In this document: positions 35,348 to 46,475 of the stretch, piece by piece
Layout: each line of letters begins with the position of its first letter
Numbering within the stretch: the stretch's first letter is position 1
Assembly (NCBI GenBank): GCA_013076295.1
Contig: RQOL01000374.1
Span: 2,222,743 to 2,286,742, forward strand
DNA length: 64,000 nucleotides
From: Sanderia malayensis
Taxonomy: Eukaryota; Cnidaria; Scyphozoa; Semaeostomeae; Pelagiidae
Reading direction: 5' to 3'
The notes under the pieces: generated by a model
The model's database searches: none
Told to the model about the DNA's origin: nothing
What the model saw: only the letters and a program-made list of their open reading frames with translations
Program-made: the position numbers and the translations under genes

Positions 35348-38300
35348 CTATTCTAGTTTCCCAGGCTCATAAACATGAGCATAGATAAGCCATGCCTGAT
35401 GAATTTTCTCACAGAAGCAGCATTCATACTCATAAATTCCATTGTGGAAGAAATGATGGCTGAAACCAGGACTGGTTATTGCCTTCAAAAAGTAATGTTC
35501 TTCTTCTCTTGAATGAATATACTTTTGAACTGCAATCATTTCCCTGATTTCGCTATCATTTCCCTGAACCAGGCTTTCAGTTTTCCCTTTGAAAACTCCA
35601 CGACGATCTAACTCAAAATGGAAAATACGATGCTTTGGATATTCGTCAGACGCTTTGGGACTGGAGAATCTGCTGGATGTAAGCCAGGTGTTTATAAACT
35701 TGACTGTAAAAGAAAGAACTAAGTGTCAAAAATGAAAAACTTCTTCTTTTTACATATTTAACTTCAATATAATTCCTTTAATACAATAGAGCAAATTAAG
35801 AATATGTGATAAAGAGAAGCCAGCATATGCGTCCAACAATGGAATGTTATTTTATAGTCAAAGTATTATTTAAAAATCACTCATTGGCAATAGGCTACCT
35901 AGTTCTATGAGTGTAGAGAACAAAATACATACATTTATTTTCATCTGTTCGAGGCCAAAAACCATGTCTTTCTTCAAGTCATGTAATAAGACATGGTCCA
36001 TTTGGTTCATCTAACAGAGATTCCAAATTGAAAAATTGGCAGATATCAGTTTTTTTACACTATGCACACTACACTGAGTTTATTTTAATTAAACAAGACA
36101 GGAAATCACTGAACATCATTACCTGGTAGGTCAGAAAAGGTACCCATATCTGGCTTTTCAAAATAAATTTTCTCCCCTGGCATAGCTACAGAATGATCTG
36201 CAGGATGGTTAGGAGTGTAGTACGTAACATTTAATGTTGGATACATGCTGAAACAGAATATGGATTGGTTAGATAGCCAATATGAAAGTACTTACAAATA
36301 GTTTTTATTAAGAGTGATTGTCACCAACAGGGCCATAGCTATAGGAAAGTGTGGAGGTTAGAGACCACCAGGCAGACAAAGTGTTGGCAAATTTCTGAAA
36401 AGTGATGTTTTCTCAGCACATTTTTTTAATTTGTTGAATATTTTTAATGTTTCCCCTCACAAATAGCAAATCCATACTTGCTGTGGTTGCTTATCATGCC
36501 CATTTTATCAGCAAAATCACTTTTGACAACCCTCATTTTGTCAATACTAGCTATGGCCCTGGTAATCAATTGTTTTCATAACCTGCTGTACTCTTTTCTG
36601 GAAAGATTATGTTGGTCCCTTAGATGGTTTGAAAGATTTCTGAACGGGTGACCAAAGTTTTTGCATCCTTGCAAATAACAGAAATCTATTTCCTATGCTT
36701 CATATAGCTTTTCTCGTGTGCTTTTGTCAAGAAATTCTGCTTCGGTTGTCTTCGGGAGCCACTGGTGGTCTTGGAATGTCAGAGAGGGACGCTGTTGCCT
36801 GATATGCCTCTGAATGTCTTTCATGTATCCCCAAAACTCCTGCAATTTTCAACTCTGCAGGCACCTTTTGCATGATCATGTTTCCATACCTGGTAAGCAT
36901 TAAACAAGGACTACATGGACAGACAAGCATGAATGATAAAGATAACAGCAGGCTTACATTGTTGGGCCCACAATGAAGCTAATTTAATATTTGAATATAT
37001 TTCATTAGCCAAACCACGTGCAATGCATGGAAGTTCAAAATCTGGCCTAGTTTCGTGCCGCACCTCCAGCCTTACCAGGTAATAAACTTCTATACCCATC
37101 CACAGGAGACATGTAATATGCATTTAACAATTAAGAAATAAACAACAGAGTGTTTTGAAATGAACAGTTTTCCTCTGACCTTCGATTTTTGATGTGACAA
37201 CATCTCTGACTAGTAGGTATTTTTGCTATGTAGTATTGGTATTTAGCAATGCTTCATTTTGAAAGTGAAAATTACAGTCACCCGCACAGGCGCATGCCCA
37301 ATCACAGAGAAAATGTTTTTTTTTTACCATAAAAACCTCCAAGGGGACCATACCCCTAAATATACAAATATTTTATCAAAAAAACTGAGACTTACACTGA
37401 GGCAGGCGCTCTTTTATGACATTGTTTTCATTACAGTTCTGTATAGATTACATACAACAAGCATAATTCACCAAGATTTTTTTACATAATCTCTTTCTCT
37501 ATAGACCTGTTTTTCGGGCGAGAATTTTGTATAATTTTTACTTGCAGAACTTTTGAAAACAGCTGACCTTCGACTGTAGTTCTAGGTGCCAACACCATTG
37601 ACAGACACAGAATCTGCATTGTATTTTTGACAAGATCCTGACTAGAGCCTGGTTTTCTTACATTTGTTGTTGTCAGTCGCTACTTCACATAAAAGACGGC
37701 AAACAACTATACGGAGGCATCACAAAAACACCCTAAGAACCATCAAGGACCCGAAAGTCGATTAGGTGTTGACGGTCCTTGAGGGCTGCTGAGGTAGAAA
37801 ATTTTTGTGCTAACGGACCATACCGACTATGTAGAAACAAGGCTGAAGACAGGATCTCTACATGGTCCAAAGCCCCACTTGCATCTTGAAAATGCACTAA
37901 TATTTCAATAAAGGAAAATTGTTGAAACACCTGAGTCAAAAAGGCCTATCACTGGTGAGGCAAAAGCAAGATTTCAACGATCAGTGGTGGGGCAGCCAAT
38001 GGGGCCTGGTCAGACAATTACCCCACTACTCGGCATGTTAAAAGATGCCCTGTACTGTATTATTATAAAGTCAAATGTTAAAGTTTAATTAAATATTTAA
38101 AAATAATAATTTTCCAGAACGGAAATGATGTCACACTTCTCCTTTTCAGGTAATGCAAGTTTCTTCCTGTAAATTTTTGTGGAGACTAAATATGGCTTCT
38201 GCTAAGTGTGAATGCTAAAATCAAAGCAGATGCGAATTTGGCAGGCATGTTTTGCTACTAATCTGGTGTCAAACAAAAATTTTTTCATCAAAATAAAGGG

Positions 38301-41300
38301 GGAATAACTAATTAATTTTTCATTTAAAAGCCTATACAAAGCAGCACCTGACACTATACCTGTCTTGCAATTGGTATTCAATTCTCCATCCTGACCATTT
38401 TTTCTTTCAGTTAATGTCACAGCTGAAAAATGTAATTTTTTCGATGTGAATGCCAGTATTTAGTCAATTAGACAGTTAAAAGCACTGAAAGCAGTGCCCC
38501 ACAGTTCATGTAATGTCGAAAAACTGTTACCTGTCTCTTGTTCTAGATTTGGGTCGATAATTTGGAAAGACAGCACACCATTTTCAGATGGTGTGCTTGT
38601 TGGTGGCAACCCCATTTCTAAGGAAAGTAACATGCCCATTTGACAAGCATGTCTTACTACTAAATGGATATCAATTAAAATCTATTTTATCATATTACAA
38701 AGGGAGTAACTATTTTGTAAAGCATGTGCAAAACAAAGCCCTGCTCTATACCTGCCCCTGAATTTGTATTGAATTCTCCATCCTGACCATTTTTTCTTTC
38801 AGTTAATGTCACAGCTGAAAAATGTAATTTTTTCAATGTGAATGCCAGTATTTAATCAATTAGACAGTTAAAAGCACTGAAAGCAGTGCCCCACAGTTCA
38901 TGTAATGTCGAAAAACTGTTACCCGTCTCTTGTTCTAGATTTGGGTCGATAATTTGGAAAGACAGCACACCATTTTCAGATGGTGTGCTTGTTGTTGGCA
39001 ACCCCATTTGTAAGGAAAGTAACATGCCCATTTGACAAGCATGTCTTACTACTAAATGGATATCAATTAAAATCTATTTTATCATATTACAAAGGGAGTA
39101 ACTATTTTGTAAAGCATGTGCAAAACAAAGCCCTGCTCTATACCTGCCCCTGAATTTGTATTGAATTCTCCATCCTGAGCATTTTTTCTTCCAGTTAATG
39201 TCACAGCTGAAAAATGAAAAAATTGACCAATGTGAATACCAGTATTTAAAGGGCTACTTCTGCCATATTTTTTAATTTCATTTCTGGGTAGTTTTTGACG
39301 TAAAAACAGGTACTGCACTTTTTAAATTTTGAAATTCGCTCATTAACACCTCTTTTCACGGCTCCAAAAGTGCGATTTTCAGGCCATTTCTGAAAATGTC
39401 GCGCAGATGCGTAGTGACGTAGATGCCGGAACGCATCTACGTCACACAACTTCTCTCCTTGGTTTCAGTATGGAAAAATCAACGTCGCATCCAGTTTTCT
39501 CCCTTGTTTTCAATGATAAACACAAATGTTTTTTCAAACCACTTCAACACCATCATTACAAAGGTTATTGACATCTCCCTGTGTGTTTCTTTTTAATTTT
39601 CGGCATTGTTAAGGGCTGAAAATTGACCCCAAAGCTGATGCAGTGACAATGGATTTTTCCAGTATTCACACGCCTCACGTGGCTATCTGTTCATCTCTCA
39701 ACCCCTTCCTTCCTTTCATTTGCGTGATAAAACAACCAGCTAATGTCCGTGAATCGTGATATAATAAATTTGTTTATCGTTTCCATCAGTTCTATAATCT
39801 ATTTTATCAAATTTTGACGTGTGCTTGGTTTTAGCAGGATAATTATGGATTATTTTGTATCTACTACTTGGGTTTTTGTCAAAGATATTGAAATGCTAAA
39901 GTAATGCGCTGTTAAAAGTTGCTCAAATTAAAATTGTCTGGTTGACATAACCATGGAGTTCTTGTTATAAATTATATATCTTGGTGATTACATTGAAACC
40001 TAAGGCAAATTAAAGGTGTATATTGTTGACAAAGTCAGGCAATATGATCAAAACCAGAACACCAGTATGAAGCCCAACATTGTGCTGGAAAGTTCTTCTT
40101 CGAGTTCACATTGAACTTGTGAAATCTTCGATCTCTGGAGATTAATGTTTACACTCCTGGAAGGGATTTTCTAGTTTTTTTACACAGCTATGACCATAAC
40201 TACACTTGAAATATTACCAAAATATGAGCTGCTGCTTCAAATACATACCAAATAAGACAAATAGGGTTATTTTCATGCATTATTATTCCAAAATAGCAGA
40301 ATTCCATACTATTTCCATACTATCAATTTTTGCCAAAAATTTTTGAAAGAGAGCTTGCTCCTCTTTAATTGAATAGATTTCGAATTCATATTGTTCTTTA
40401 AAACCACCCGCACCACTGAACACTGTATGTGAGTGAAGCTGGCTCAAGACAGCGACGTTGAGGTCGAAAAACCCGTCGGCTTGCAGCATAAGGGTGAGCA
40501 AATCATCCTCATTTGTGTTAAAAACTCACGTTTTTCATGATAAACGAGGCATCAACAGATTCCTTAGATCCTGAACTAGTGCATGGCATGTATTAATTTT
40601 TTAAATACGACTTGGTTTTGACTATAGACATGCAAAACGTTTTCGTGCGAGCTTTGGTACTGAACACAATAAAGTAAAGTTCCTGCGTTCCGGCATCTGC
40701 GTCACACCGGTCTCGCCCCAGTTTTCTTTTTGCCCAACTTTTTTCTGAAATGTGCATGTTTGGAGGCGTAAAAAAGGGTGTTAATGAGCGAATTTAAAAA
40801 TTTAAAAGCTACAGTACCTGTTTTTACGCCAAAAACTACCCAGAAATGGATTAAAAAAATATGGTGGGGTAGTCCTTTAATCAATTAGATCGTTCAAAGC
40901 ACTGGTTTTGCATTTGATTTGTAACATAGCAGAAACTGAAAAACAACTCTGGTTTTAATTTTTTTCAATGATAAGGAATGAAGAGAAATCATTTCTTGAT
41001 GTATTTGGCACTGGTAACTCCTTTGCACAAGAAAAGAAAGAATGTGATTCTGATGATTTTGACTTTCTCTAATACTGAAACTACATAAAAACGGGACCTT
41101 GACCTAACTCTAGCCCTGATTTACCAAGGCTAACAACAATCCTAACCCAGAAATGTTACCTTCATCCGGTTGCATATTCACCAAATTGCTTTTTTCAGAG
41201 CTTTCTTCAGGATGATTCCAACACCATTCTAACCATAGAAAGAAAGAGTGGTATAGGCTATTACTCTAACTCTATGTATGTTATTGCAGTCGCTGAGGAG

Positions 41301-41922
41301 AATATCTCTCAATTAGTATAAACCATTTACAATTATACGAATCTTCAAAAATTAACTTGGAAATATGTTTTGAACATATCCATCACCAGTCTCCCACTCT
41401 CTGTCCTATCCTTTGGATCTGCACCAATGAAGTCCTCTCCAAAGCCATTCGTGCACATGGAATCTGTGGTAATGCCATTTCCATGTTTTTTGTCATACCA
41501 ACAACAATGTTCATGTTGCAAAGGCGGCATAGTTCATTTATCTACACAGCAATATAAAGCCTCCATCCGTATTGGGTTGACTGCAATGCAGTTCTTACAG
41601 ACCCGAAGTGATATTGAAGTTATTGAAACCTTAGTAGCCATGAACCCTAAGTCCAAGATACTGTAAAATATTGCTACCACTTTTACAATGATAATAACCC
41701 TAAGCATTACCTTTACGTCTAAAAAGTTTTGATAGTGAAATAAGGGGACTTATTAGTGGTCAACTTGAATGTGTCAGTAGGTTAGCTTAAAACTGTTACC
41801 TAAATATTTCTTCATCAACAGAACGTTCAAAACAACTATTCTTTCACATACCTATTATGAAAGGATTTTTTCAATGACTATTTAGGCCTACCTTGCCAAT
41901 ACGCTTTTTTCTTCGATGCAAC
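35348..41922 (-). CDS. Unknown multi-exon gene with duplicated exons
   Basis: Exons supported by splice sites and phase (minus strand): 41892-41922 (VASKKKAYWQ), 41160-41228 (WCWNHPEESSEKSNLVNMQP), 39144-39206, 38923-39009, 38752-38814, 38531-38617 and 38360-38422 (the repeated pair), 36123-36247 (MYPTLNVTYYTPNHPADHSV) and the last exon 35348-35703 (VKFINTWLTSSRFSSPKASD ... ending YAHVYEPGKLE, stop TAG). The last exon has HFFHNGIYEYECCFCEKIHQ, with a Cys-Cys-x-Cys cluster. Nearly all junctions use phase 1, so exons can be added or dropped without frame loss. Coding-like pieces at about 36950-37080 (LEVRHETRPDFELPCIARGL) and 36730-36870 are probably exons too, but I could not phase them. I do not recognise the family. 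The 5' end is unclear; a transposon begins at 42226. Confidence 0.5.
38200..39245 (-). repeat. 392-bp tandem duplication carrying two exons
   Basis: The marker ATTCTCCATCCTGA recurs at 38381, 38773 and 39165, 392 bases apart. Each unit holds an 87-base exon (GLPPTSTPSENGVLSFQIID) and a 63-base exon (VTLTERKNGQDGEFNTNS), both multiples of three. In the middle unit the 3' splice site of the 87-base exon has changed from TTAG to TTAC (at about 39010), so that exon may be skipped. The third unit is interrupted by a transposon at 39250. Confidence 0.85.
39250..40876. mobile_element. TTAA-flanked DNA transposon in repeat unit 3
   Basis: TTAA lies at 39246-39249 and 40877-40880. The ends are AGGGCTACTTCTGCCATATT and, reversed, AGGACTACCCCACCATATTT, with inverted similarity over about 200 bp (TTTCTGGGTAGTTTTTG.CGTAAAAACAGGTACTG). 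The empty site is preserved in the neighbouring 392-bp unit (AGTATTTAATCAATTAG at about 38849), which proves the insertion. No transposase is encoded. Confidence 0.92.
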
Positions 41923-42590
41923 CTGGAAAAGTAAAAGGCAGAGCTATTATGGTTGTCTAAAAGTTCCAAAGTGAATGCAGGAGAAAAACAGATAAGATAG
42001 ACCCTTTCCAAACAGGTAACGCTTAATTTCAGGGTCAAACACTAAACATTGATGGAAATCTCTCTCTAAAATCCACAGTGAGCATCACCAAGAAATCAAT
42101 GCAATGCTCAATCAAATTTCTAGGCCCAGGCTATCAGCAAGCAGTATTTGCAATACAACTACTGTACCTATCATGCCAAGAATGGGCACTGGGTCATCGA
42201 AGTTTCCATCTTGACAGGCAATTCTATGGTGGCCCAAAGCTGCCATTTCGGTTTTTGTCTTTTCTTGATATTTGTTTTTGTTTTTTTACACAAATGTTTT
42301 TTATTTCTTAAATTTTTCTAACTTTAGAAAGAAATTTCAAAAAAGTCTAGTAAAAAAAACTTGTTAAAAATTTTTTTTATTACTTTACAACAAAAATTTT
42401 TCATTCAAAAAATTACAAACAAAAAATTTTCGTTTCAAAAATTTTGAGAAAATTGATTGTGTCCCAAAACTGCCAAAACCTCGTTTTCGTGATTTCACTG
42501 CCAAAACCTCATTTTTACGTTACTATTTGCTGCCGCCATGCTTATTTTTGGCGCAAAAATTCATCAGTCGAGTTCAAGTTGGAAGCAAGC

Positions 42591-43123
42591 ATGGCAGACA
42601 AATGGAAGGACTTGAAAAAGGCAATGAAAAAGAAAAGGGACATAAATTAAAAGAACAAAGAAAAAGCAGTAAAACTGTTGAAGAATGATACGTTCACTGT
42701 TCAACTATTATCTACAAACGTAGGTGGAAAAGTCCAAAGGCATTCTCGGAGAAGCCCAAGAAAGTTTGTGCCCTATCCAAAAGAAGATCTGACATTTGAC
42801 TGGATAAGGTTAGCTTGCCAATCACACTTTGCATCCAAAATGGAGCAAGATTAAGCAATAGATATCCTAGCAGAGGAACAAGGCTGTTCGTGTTTGTCTT
42901 TACAGCAGATTCCAGACCGTAATCTGGTTTTGTGTCTAAGCCAGATAGCGATGTTGAGGATGATGATGCTACGATTTCTAGTTTTACATTCAAAAGAAGA
43001 AAAGTGAGCAATAAGCCAGGAAATAAGAAGGAATTTATTTTCAGTAATCCCAGCCTTTTCCAGGCAAAATCAAGCGGAATGCCTGCTACCTTGCAGACAG
43101 ACTCCTTTCCTCCAGGACCATGA
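42591..43123 (+). pseudogene. Accessory gene of transposon 2, unknown
   Basis: ATG at 42591 gives MADKWKDLKKAMKKKRD, a very basic start, then a stop. Coding continues in other frames: RRSPRKFVPYPKEDLTFDWI, RLACQSHFASKMEQD, LAEEQGCSCLSLQQIPD, and finally KPDSDVEDDDATISSFTFKR with SLFQAKSSGMPATLQT to 43123. I recall such segments in unnamed multicopy proteins of invertebrates and fish that come with integrase-type elements, but cannot name a function. It points inwards from the left end, towards the transposase that enters from the right. Confidence 0.4.
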
Positions 43124-43124
43124 A

Positions 43125-43490
43125 GCGTGATAAGTGCATATCCTAAAAGCTTATCAATATTAGACATGATGAAGCTTGGACAAGTTGTGGAGCAGCCAAA
43201 ATCCTTGAAAACACTTGAGATTTTTAAGTTTTACCACAACAACTAAACAATGACACCGTATCACATCCTGTGAAGGCGTACCAAAACGCAATAACAGCAC
43301 AAACTTCATGTCCTAGACTTGCAGCGTATTCATGTATTGGCAACCATCTTTTATGCGTTCCAGTGCCAAATTCTATCCATAATTCTTGTGCAAGGAAAGT
43401 GTTAGATTGTGAAAGAGCAATGACTACAACGTCTGTACCCACTATTTGTATACAAATTTTCGAATGGCCTGTACCAGCAGGGTGAAGTGC
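43125..43490 (-). pseudogene. HAFTGCDT-family fragment nested in transposon 2
   Basis: The frame 43442-43224 reads DVVVIALSQSNTFLAQELWI, EFGTGTHKRWLPIHEYAASL, then YAFTGCDTVSLFSCCGKT. This is the D-x-V-V ... FGTG ... FTGCDT signature of the family at 21200-24493, and here it is the part missing there. It is cut at both sides. On its left it meets the accessory gene on the opposite strand, and on its right the GC-rich array. Confidence 0.55.
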
Positions 43491-43499
43491 GTGAAGAAA

Positions 43500-43945
43500 G
43501 ATCCTCGTGTCAGCTTCTTCATGACTAGCCGGGGGCGCTCGCGTTCGCTCGCTTCCCGGAGGGGGGCAAGTGAAAAAAACTTAATGTGGTTGGCGCACTT
43601 CGTGCGCTGCATTCGCTTACGCTCATGCCCCTTTCAACCCCACGTACAATAGGTTAGCTCGCTGCGCTCGCCTATGGTTGGCGCACTTCGTGCGCTGCAT
43701 TCGCTTATGCTCATGCTTCTTTGAACCCCACGTACAATAGGTTAGCTCGCTGCGCTCGCCTGTGGTTGGCGCACTTCGTGCGCTGTATTCGCTAACGCTC
43801 ATGCCCCTTTCAACCCCACGTACAATAGGTTAGCTCGCTGCGCTCGCCTGTGGTTGGCGCACTTCGTGCGCTGCATTCGCTTATGCTCATGCCTCTTTGA
43901 ACCCCACGTACAATAGGTTAGCTCGCTGCGCTCGCCTGATAATCC
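43500..43945. repeat. GC-rich palindromic tandem array, locus 3 (reverse orientation)
   Basis: Four to five units on the opposite strand to locus 1 (GGTTGGCGCACTTCGTGCGC, GCATTCGCTTA.GCTCATGC, CAACCCCACGTACAATAGG, TTAGCTCGCTGCGCTCGCC). Here the repeat period is about 88 bp because the CTATCAGTCAATGTTTCTTGATAATAG segment is absent. The end module (43500-43600) is the reverse of the one at 27041-27110. Confidence 0.9.
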
Positions 43946-43975
43946 CTTATCATAATTTGTTGGTTAAAACTTTGG

Positions 43976-44402
43976 GCTTGTTTACATTAGGCCTACCACG
44001 TGAGTCGGGCAAAAAGAGCCAATCAACTTGCAGCAAAAAGCGAAACGCGTCACGTGAACAGCGAACGCTTTGTTCGAATTTGGAGTTCGCAACGCGAATT
44101 TGGAAGTTTCGACACCGTAAACCGTAGTTTTTTCGTGATAACACAAATTAGCAGAATAATTAATGGAATAATTCAAAAATTCGGGAGAATATCGAAAAAC
44201 AAAATCCATTACCCTGGTTAAATTAATAAACTAAACATTCAGTGTGAATTTCATTGGCATATACCCACATACAAAAAAGCCTTTGTGATCACACGGTTCG
44301 CCGTTTCGGCCCATTGTTTTTGGGCGTTTGACCTATTGTTTCGGGTCGAATCTATTGTTTTTGGCAGGGAAAGTGCGTCATCACGTGACTCCGCAGAATA
44401 TA
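43976..44402. repeat. Interspersed repeat A (copy 2, reverse orientation)
   Basis: Reverse complement of about 9068-9450, including TTTTTTCGTGATAACACAAATTAGCAG, CCTGGTTAAATTAATAAACTAA and GTGCGTCATCACGTGACTCCGCAGAATA. It directly neighbours the GC-rich array, as copy 1 does with repeat B and locus 1. Confidence 0.9.
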
Positions 44403-44419
44403 TATATTAGATTACATGG

Positions 44420-44970
44420 TACCAGTGAAGATAAGGAGACTGAAATGTTATTGCACACTGCGTTTTCAAGCGATGTTGCAAGTTTAATGAAGAAATACTT
44501 TCCGAGGCCTGGGCCCGAATAGCGTATTCTAAAAGTAGCACATTGGGTATTTTTCACTAGGGGTCTACATTGCATCGTTTTAAGCATGTCAAACTGTATA
44601 CTTTGAGTTAGTTTCGCATTTGTATATTGTGGCATTGCAGGGTTAATGAAGAAACACTTTTAGAGGTCAGGCCCGAAAACGGTTGTCCAAAAATAGCACA
44701 AAGGGGCATTTTGAAGCAGGGATTAGTATTCCATCTTTATAAGTATATCAAACTCTGTACTTTCGGTCAGTTTGGTATTTGTATGTTGTTTTGTTAGTAA
44801 TTTAAAGAAGAAATACTGTAAGGGGCCTAGGTCCAACAACCATGGTCTAAAAATAGCACAAGGGGGCAATTTTCAGCCGGGGTCTGCATCTCATCGTTTT
44901 CAGTGTGTGAAATTACCCCTGTGCACAAACTTTCATGCTGGTATCCCATTTTGCATAAGTGTCGTTATTT
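44420..44970. repeat. Diverged tandem repeat, about 159-bp unit
   Basis: Three units with GAAGAAAYAC starts at 44489, 44647 and 44806, each followed by a GGCC.GG.CC motif, then AAAATAGCACAA.GGGGCA and a CATC.TTTTA.G.TGT.AAACT stretch. The units differ considerably, so the duplication is old. Confidence 0.75.
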
Positions 44971-44979
44971 TTTTAGACT

Positions 44980-45189
44980 AACAGCCCTGACTACTGTGCT
45001 TTGCATTGCCCTAATGCCTAGAAGATTGCCTGGACCATTGATTTCCTTTCTCACAGCACTTCTTACTTCGGAAACAGGAACATCACTATCTGAACTGGAA
45101 TTGAGGCAGTTTTCACAAATATGAAGTTTTGGCGGTAAAATCATGAAAACGAGGTTTTGGCAGTTTTGGGACAGAAACAACTTTTTCAA
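44980..45189 (-). pseudogene. Integrase-like transposase N-terminus of transposon 2
   Basis: The frame from 45189 gives LPPKLHICENCLNSSSDSDV, then VRSAVRKEINGPGNLLGIRA MQ. The segment (I/L)xGPGxLLGxRAM resembles the region before the catalytic core in eukaryotic integrase-like transposases (L.G.G...GYRAMW). The core with its DDE residues is gone, replaced by tandem repeats and nested elements. An intron-like boundary near 44985 is possible. Confidence 0.45.
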
Positions 45190-45266
45190 AATTTTTGAAT
45201 CAATTGGACATTTTTTTGAAGTAATTAAAACAATTTTTAAGACAAGTTTTTTATTTCCTAAGTTTT

Positions 45267-46392
45267 TTTAAGTAAAAAAACGCTGTGACGTCACAGTGAT
45301 GACCCAAATTATTTTGCGCAATGGAAGTCAATGGGTTTTTTCGAACGTCGTCTGGTTTTTTTTTAATAGCTCCACTCAAGGTGGGGATATTTAAGCTCCG
45401 GCTGAACCAACATAAGGGCGAATCTTTTAGCTGTCGTTCTGAAAAAAATTTGGTGTCATTTTGTTTAACGTTAGAGACACAATTTAAGTTTGAAAATGGT
45501 TACCTCCAAAAAATGTGACGTCATCCCGCGTTGCCATTGTTGCTTTGAGTTGCTGTGGAGCGACATGTAGCCCTGGTTTGGCTTATCCCAGGTCTTATTT
45601 TTTGTAATAACTTATTTTAGCTCAAAATTGCAGACATTGAATTATTTTTAGAAACTTCGGAAATTAAAATTCCTTCGATATCACCCCAAAAAGCTAAATC
45701 TTCTGACATTTGTTTTGGTCGGCTCGGGCCTAACCACTCTGGGCGAGGAGTGCTTAGGCCCGAGTAAAGCTGAGAGTCACAGGGGTTGGTTTACGAGCTT
45801 GTTTACTGCATCTATTGCAGGAATAGCGTTTGATTTTAGCTTTAATCTCATCTTTAATTCTTTCCCAATATCTCTCTTTACTTCAAAGCAAAAATGAGCG
45901 CTATAATGAATAAAATCCTGCTAGCCTAGTCGGTGGGTGTGAATGATGTTGGTCTCCTGAACTCCTTAAAAAGACCTTGTTCTGTTTGATTGGTTTTCAA
46001 ATACTATCAGCAACATTATGAAACAATACTTTTTCGCAACACTGAGTAATAGTACAATTGTCTCCGTTATGTATCTCTACGACATGTATATAGTTTTATG
46101 ATTTATTTGCTCCCAAGACGAGATACCCGTCATTTGTGTGCTCGCTCACAGCTCGCCATGTCGAATTTCAATAGAAGCAAGCCTGCTTGACGTTGCAGAA
46201 GCGACGTTTGATGACATCACAGTGATGTTCAGTTTTCGCACGAAAAAGGTCAAAATTGCCTACTTTGAAGGTTAATAGCAAAAAAAGTATACATAATTTG
46301 CAAATTTTATTTGCACCACGTTAATCAGTGCATTGAAATCTATAGAATTTTGAAATAAAAACACTATGTAAAAATTTGTGGCATAAGCACTT
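45267..46392. mobile_element. Probable TTAA element inserted in the right arm of transposon 2
   Basis: The right inverted repeat of transposon 2 is interrupted between 45266 and 46393. The insert ends GGCATAAGCACT followed by TTAA, and its left side also follows a TTAA (TTTTTTTAAGTAAAAAAACG). The two ends do not form an obvious inverted repeat, although GTGACGTCACAGTGATGA (about 45288) and GATGACATCACAGTGATG (about 46210) mirror one another. No protein is encoded. The insertion is certain from the split repeat; the class is not. Confidence 0.55.
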
Positions 46393-46475
46393 TAAGAAAT
46401 AAAAAATTTGTGTAAACAAAAAAAAACAAATATCAAGAAAAGACAAAAACCGAAATGGCAGCCTTGGGCCACCAT

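Larger units (their letters stand above)
42226..46475. mobile_element. Integrase-type DNA transposon 2, with nested insertions
   Basis: The left end (42226) reads ATGGTGGCCCAAAGCTGCCATTTCGG and the right end, reversed (46475), ATGGTGGCCCAAGGCTGCCATTTCGG. The inverted repeat continues to about 42540 on the left. On the right it is split in two (46393-46475 and 45120-45266) by a later insertion. Inner shared words include CCCAAAACTGCCAAAACCTCG. It carries the start of an accessory gene on plus (42590) and the start of an integrase-like transposase on minus (45189). No clear target duplication is visible. Confidence 0.7.

Noticed and set aside
41345..41666. Additional exon of the 35-42 kb gene with a Cys-rich motif (ELCRLCNMNIVV)
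   Set aside because: Two competing frames both look partly coding and neither fits the splice phase, so it is mentioned here only.
42712..43167. Minus-strand 151-codon frame as a gene
   Set aside because: It lies antisense to the better-supported plus-strand accessory gene of transposon 2 and shows no family motif itself.
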